Positions 13,401 through 15,228 of a stretch of DNA of 15,228 nucleotides are shown here, piece by piece. The stretch spans positions 1-15,228 of the forward strand of contig JACQUN010000017.1 in the NCBI GenBank assembly GCA_016210285.1, written 5' to 3'. The notes below the pieces were generated by a model. It was not told the origin of the DNA, did no database searches, and worked only from the letters and a program-made list of their open reading frames with translations. A program made the translations under genes and the position numbers. Position 1 is the stretch's first letter, and every line of letters begins with the position of its first letter. Source of the DNA: Chloroflexota bacterium. Its GTDB lineage: Bacteria; Chloroflexota; Dehalococcoidia; UBA1127; JACQUN01.

Positions 13401-14681
13401 CTATCGCAGGAACCCCAGCCAGTGCTCCAGGGCCAGAACCCCGATGGAGACGCCCAGGGTCAGGACGGTCACGGGGACGCCCACCCGTGCAAACTGGCCG
13501 AAGCGGAGATCAACCCCATCTCGGTAGGCCCCCTCGGCCACGATGATGTTGGCGACAGCCCCGATGAGGGTGGCGTTCCCCCCCAGGGTTGACCCCGCTG
13601 CCAGGCTGATCCACAGCACGTCCCCTGGCACATGCTCAATCACGGGGATGGTGAGCATCGTCAGCGGGACGTTGCTGACCACCTGGGAGACAGCGGCGCT
13701 GAACAGGTGCATGGAGACGATCCCCCCCACCCCCGGGTCCAGGTCTACCCGGTTGAGGAAGATGTTCAGAACCCCGGCCTGCCGTGCAGCCCCGATGACC
13801 ACGAACAACCCGCCGAAGAAGAGCAGCAGCACCCAGTCCACGCTGCGGATGACCTCCGAGGGCCGGATGCCGCTCACCAGCACCCCCGCGACGCCTCCCA
13901 CCAGGGCCACCATGGGCACGCCCAGGCCCAGGAAGGTGCTCAGGAAAAAGCCCAGGGTGGTGAGGGCCAGCACCGGCGCCACACGTCGGAGCAGACGGGG
14001 CGCGGCGGCGGGCATCGGGTGTCCTGAGGCCACGGCCAGGGCGGCGTGGCCGGCGGGCCCGTCCATCGCCAGGTGGCGCACCCCCATCTGGCGGCGGTAG
14101 AAGAGGAAGACCACCCCAAGGAGAATGAGGGTTCCCAGGGCAGCCACGGGAAGCAGGTAGAGGAAGAAGCGGGTGAAGGGGATGCCCGAGGTCACGCCAA
14201 TGAGCATGTTCTGGGGGTTCCCCACGATGGTGGCGGTGGAGCCAATGTTGGCGGCCATGGCCTCGGCGATGAGGTAGGGGACCGGGTTGGTGCGCAGCAT
14301 CCGGCAGGCCTGAATGACCACGGGGGTGAACAGGAGGACCACCACGTCGTTGACCAGGAAGGCGCTGAAGACGGCGGTTGCCACCACCACGACCACCAGG
14401 AGCTTCCCAGGCGTCGTGGCAAAGGCGATGGAGCGGGACGCCAGGATGACGAAGAACCCCGCCCGCTGGAGGACGGCGATGAGGAGCATCATCCCCAGGA
14501 GCAGGGCCAGGGTGTTGAAGTCTATGGCCCCTACAGCCTCCTGGAAGGTCAGGACCCCCAGAAGCACCATCAGGAGGGCCCCGGCCATGGCCGCCAGAGG
14601 CCGGTCAACGTTCACCCGCGGCAGGCGGGTGAAGGCCACCCCAATGTAGGTCAAGCCCAGGACAACGGCAGCGACCAGCAT
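13401..14681 (-). CDS. Ion-transporter superfamily permease (ArsB/NhaD/SLC13-like)
   Basis: An integral membrane protein of 426 residues with about eleven hydrophobic segments in two related halves. The first half holds FLVNDVVVLLFTPVV and NIGSTATIVGNPQNMLIG; the second half holds VVSNVPLTMLTIPV and LGGNATLIGAVANIIVAEGA. These paired re-entrant-loop motifs are typical of the ion transporter superfamily, which covers arsenite exporters, Na+/H+ antiporters and dicarboxylate or citrate carriers. The sequence does not decide among these. No arsR, arsC or ATPase gene is adjacent, which weakens an arsenite role. The start could be ATG 14681 or TTG 14690; GGTAGG lies about 3 bases before the TTG and 12 before the ATG. 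A TATAAT box at 14720-14725 sits at a suitable distance. Confidence 0.9.
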   Translation of the reverse strand: MLVAAVVLGLTYIGVAFTRLPRVNVDRPLAAMAGALLMVLLGVLTFQEAVGAIDFNTLALLLGMMLLIAVLQRAGFFVILASRSIAFATTPGKLLVVVVVATAVFSAFLVNDVVVLLFTPVVIQACRMLRTNPVPYLIAEAMAANIGSTATIVGNPQNMLIGVTSGIPFTRFFLYLLPVAALGTLILLGVVFLFYRRQMGVRHLAMDGPAGHAALAVASGHPMPAAAPRLLRRVAPVLALTTLGFFLSTFLGLGVPMVALVGGVAGVLVSGIRPSEVIRSVDWVLLLFFGGLFVVIGAARQAGVLNIFLNRVDLDPGVGGIVSMHLFSAAVSQVVSNVPLTMLTIPVIEHVPGDVLWISLAAGSTLGGNATLIGAVANIIVAEGAYRDGVDLRFGQFARVGVPVTVLTLGVSIGVLALEHWLGFLR

Positions 14682-14719
14682 AAGAAGCAAGGACCTACCA
14701 CACAGGCCCTTGCTTGTGT

Positions 14720-14725
14720 ATTATA
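14720..14725 (-). promoter_or_regulatory. Candidate -10 box for the transporter gene
   Basis: A perfect TATAAT on the minus strand, about 40 bases upstream of ATG 14681. No good -35 is seen at 16-18 bases' spacing, so an activator may be needed or the match may be chance. Confidence 0.4.
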
Positions 14726-14756
14726 CGCCAGGAGAGTGGGTGAAGAGCAGGAGCCT

Positions 14757-14838
14757 GGGATGCTTCGCCCTGGTGGCGCCACCGTGCAGCTGACTGGATG
14801 GGCTTTGCCCCAGGGTCCTTCGCTTCGCCGGGGATGAC
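14757..14838. repeat. Short dispersed repeats upstream of the transporter gene
   Basis: Two degenerate elements: GGGATGCTTCGCCCTGG around 14757-14772 and GGTCCTTCGCTTCGCCGGGG at 14814-14833. The second is close to the reverse complement of the copy near 2978-3000. Confidence 0.5.
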
Positions 14839-14891
14839 GGCCCAAGGGGCACAGGGCTCGTGGTCCAACGGGGTTAGCCAGGCGCCGCCCC

Positions 14892-15228
14892 CTACGGTGG
14901 CTTTGGGGTCATGCGCCGCAGGGTGTACCACTCGCTCTTCATGATAGAGTCTATCTGCCCGGGAAAGCTCCTCCAGTCGTCCCACACGGCGCTGAGCAGC
15001 CGGCCGGTCAGCCCCCCGGACTCCTCAGAAGCCAGGAACACCGCCAGGTCAACGGCAGCGCTGACCGAGGCACCCCCGGACTCCCGGGCCCTCCTGGCCG
15101 CCTCCAGCTCCTGGTGTCCCGCCGCTTCGCCAGCGGCCAGGACCTCTTCCACCATGTCCGTCAGGATGTGCCCGGGGGCGATAGCATTGACCTGGATGTT
15201 GTACCCCTTGACCTCCTCGGCCAGGGTC
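14892..15228 (-). CDS. SDR-family oxidoreductase, C-terminal part (cut by window end)
   Basis: The frame is open to the right edge of the window, so the N-terminus with the cofactor motif and catalytic YxxxK is outside. The visible 111 residues include AEEVKGYNIQVNAIAPGHILTDM, the standard SDR segment after the catalytic helix, and AVFLASEESGGLTGRLLSAVWDDW, where SDRs have ASDxxxxxTG. The C-terminus is longer than in FabG-like enzymes (about 40 residues past the TG) and ends RRMTPKPP; some sugar- or alcohol-oxidising SDRs have this kind of tail. It is not a duplicate of the SDR at 102-878. An internal ATG at 15155 is not the true start. Confidence 0.88.
   Translation of the reverse strand, partial: TLAEEVKGYNIQVNAIAPGHILTDMVEEVLAAGEAAGHQELEAARRARESGGASVSAAVDLAVFLASEESGGLTGRLLSAVWDDWRSFPGQIDSIMKSEWYTLRRMTPKPP

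Noticed and set aside
14046..14837. Plus-strand open frame opposite the SLC13-like transporter
   Set aside because: It is an extremely His/Gly/Glu-rich translation mirroring a hydrophobic membrane protein on the other strand, with no family signal.

Overview
The window is GC-rich bacterial DNA, about 15.2 kb and densely coded on both strands. Gene content and repeat style suggest an uncultured anaerobe or marine/subsurface lineage, and Chloroflexota (Dehalococcoidia-like) is my best guess: acyl-CoA chemistry, SDR oxidoreductases, a family-5 SBP transporter, a selenocysteine-containing SelD and many short CCCTGAGC..GAAGGG intergenic repeats. This placement is inference; no rRNA or tRNA is present to anchor it.

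Layout. Positions 1-105 hold a composite dispersed repeat that runs into the 3' end of a minus-strand SDR oxidoreductase (102-878). A plus-strand peptide/nickel-type ABC transporter follows: substrate-binding lipoprotein (1213-2871) and two permeases (3071-3988, 4079-5014). No ATPase genes are linked within the window, and the gaps are filled with copies of a short repeat family. A minus-strand block runs from 9837 down to 5033. In transcription order it holds a small crotonase-tail-like ORF, a 491-residue protein made of two fused CoA-transferase alpha domains, a zinc-metallopeptidase-like lipoprotein, a frameshifted GyrI-like gene, rnhA, and a CoA-transferase beta subunit. The alpha and beta subunits are normally adjacent; here about 2.4 kb of unrelated genes, the first visibly more AT-rich, sits between them.

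A NYN-domain RNase-like gene (10031-10840, minus) is transcribed divergently from selD (10993-12039, plus). selD contains an in-frame TGA at codon 17, exactly where E. coli SelD has its catalytic Cys17. A hairpin suited to a bacterial SECIS lies just downstream. Ordinary gene calling would truncate this gene to start at 11098. Next come a second copy of the long repeat, an exported PDZ protein with a Met/His-rich tail, a strong terminator, an ArsB/NhaD/SLC13-type membrane transporter (minus), and the 3' part of a second SDR gene cut by the window end.

The points most worth checking are the alpha-alpha CoA-transferase fusion with its near-identical internal DNA repeats, the selenoprotein SelD, a plus-strand promoter/terminator pair at 9921-10035 that would make a roughly 80-nt RNA with no gene attached, and a short repeat apparently inserted inside a longer one at the left end.
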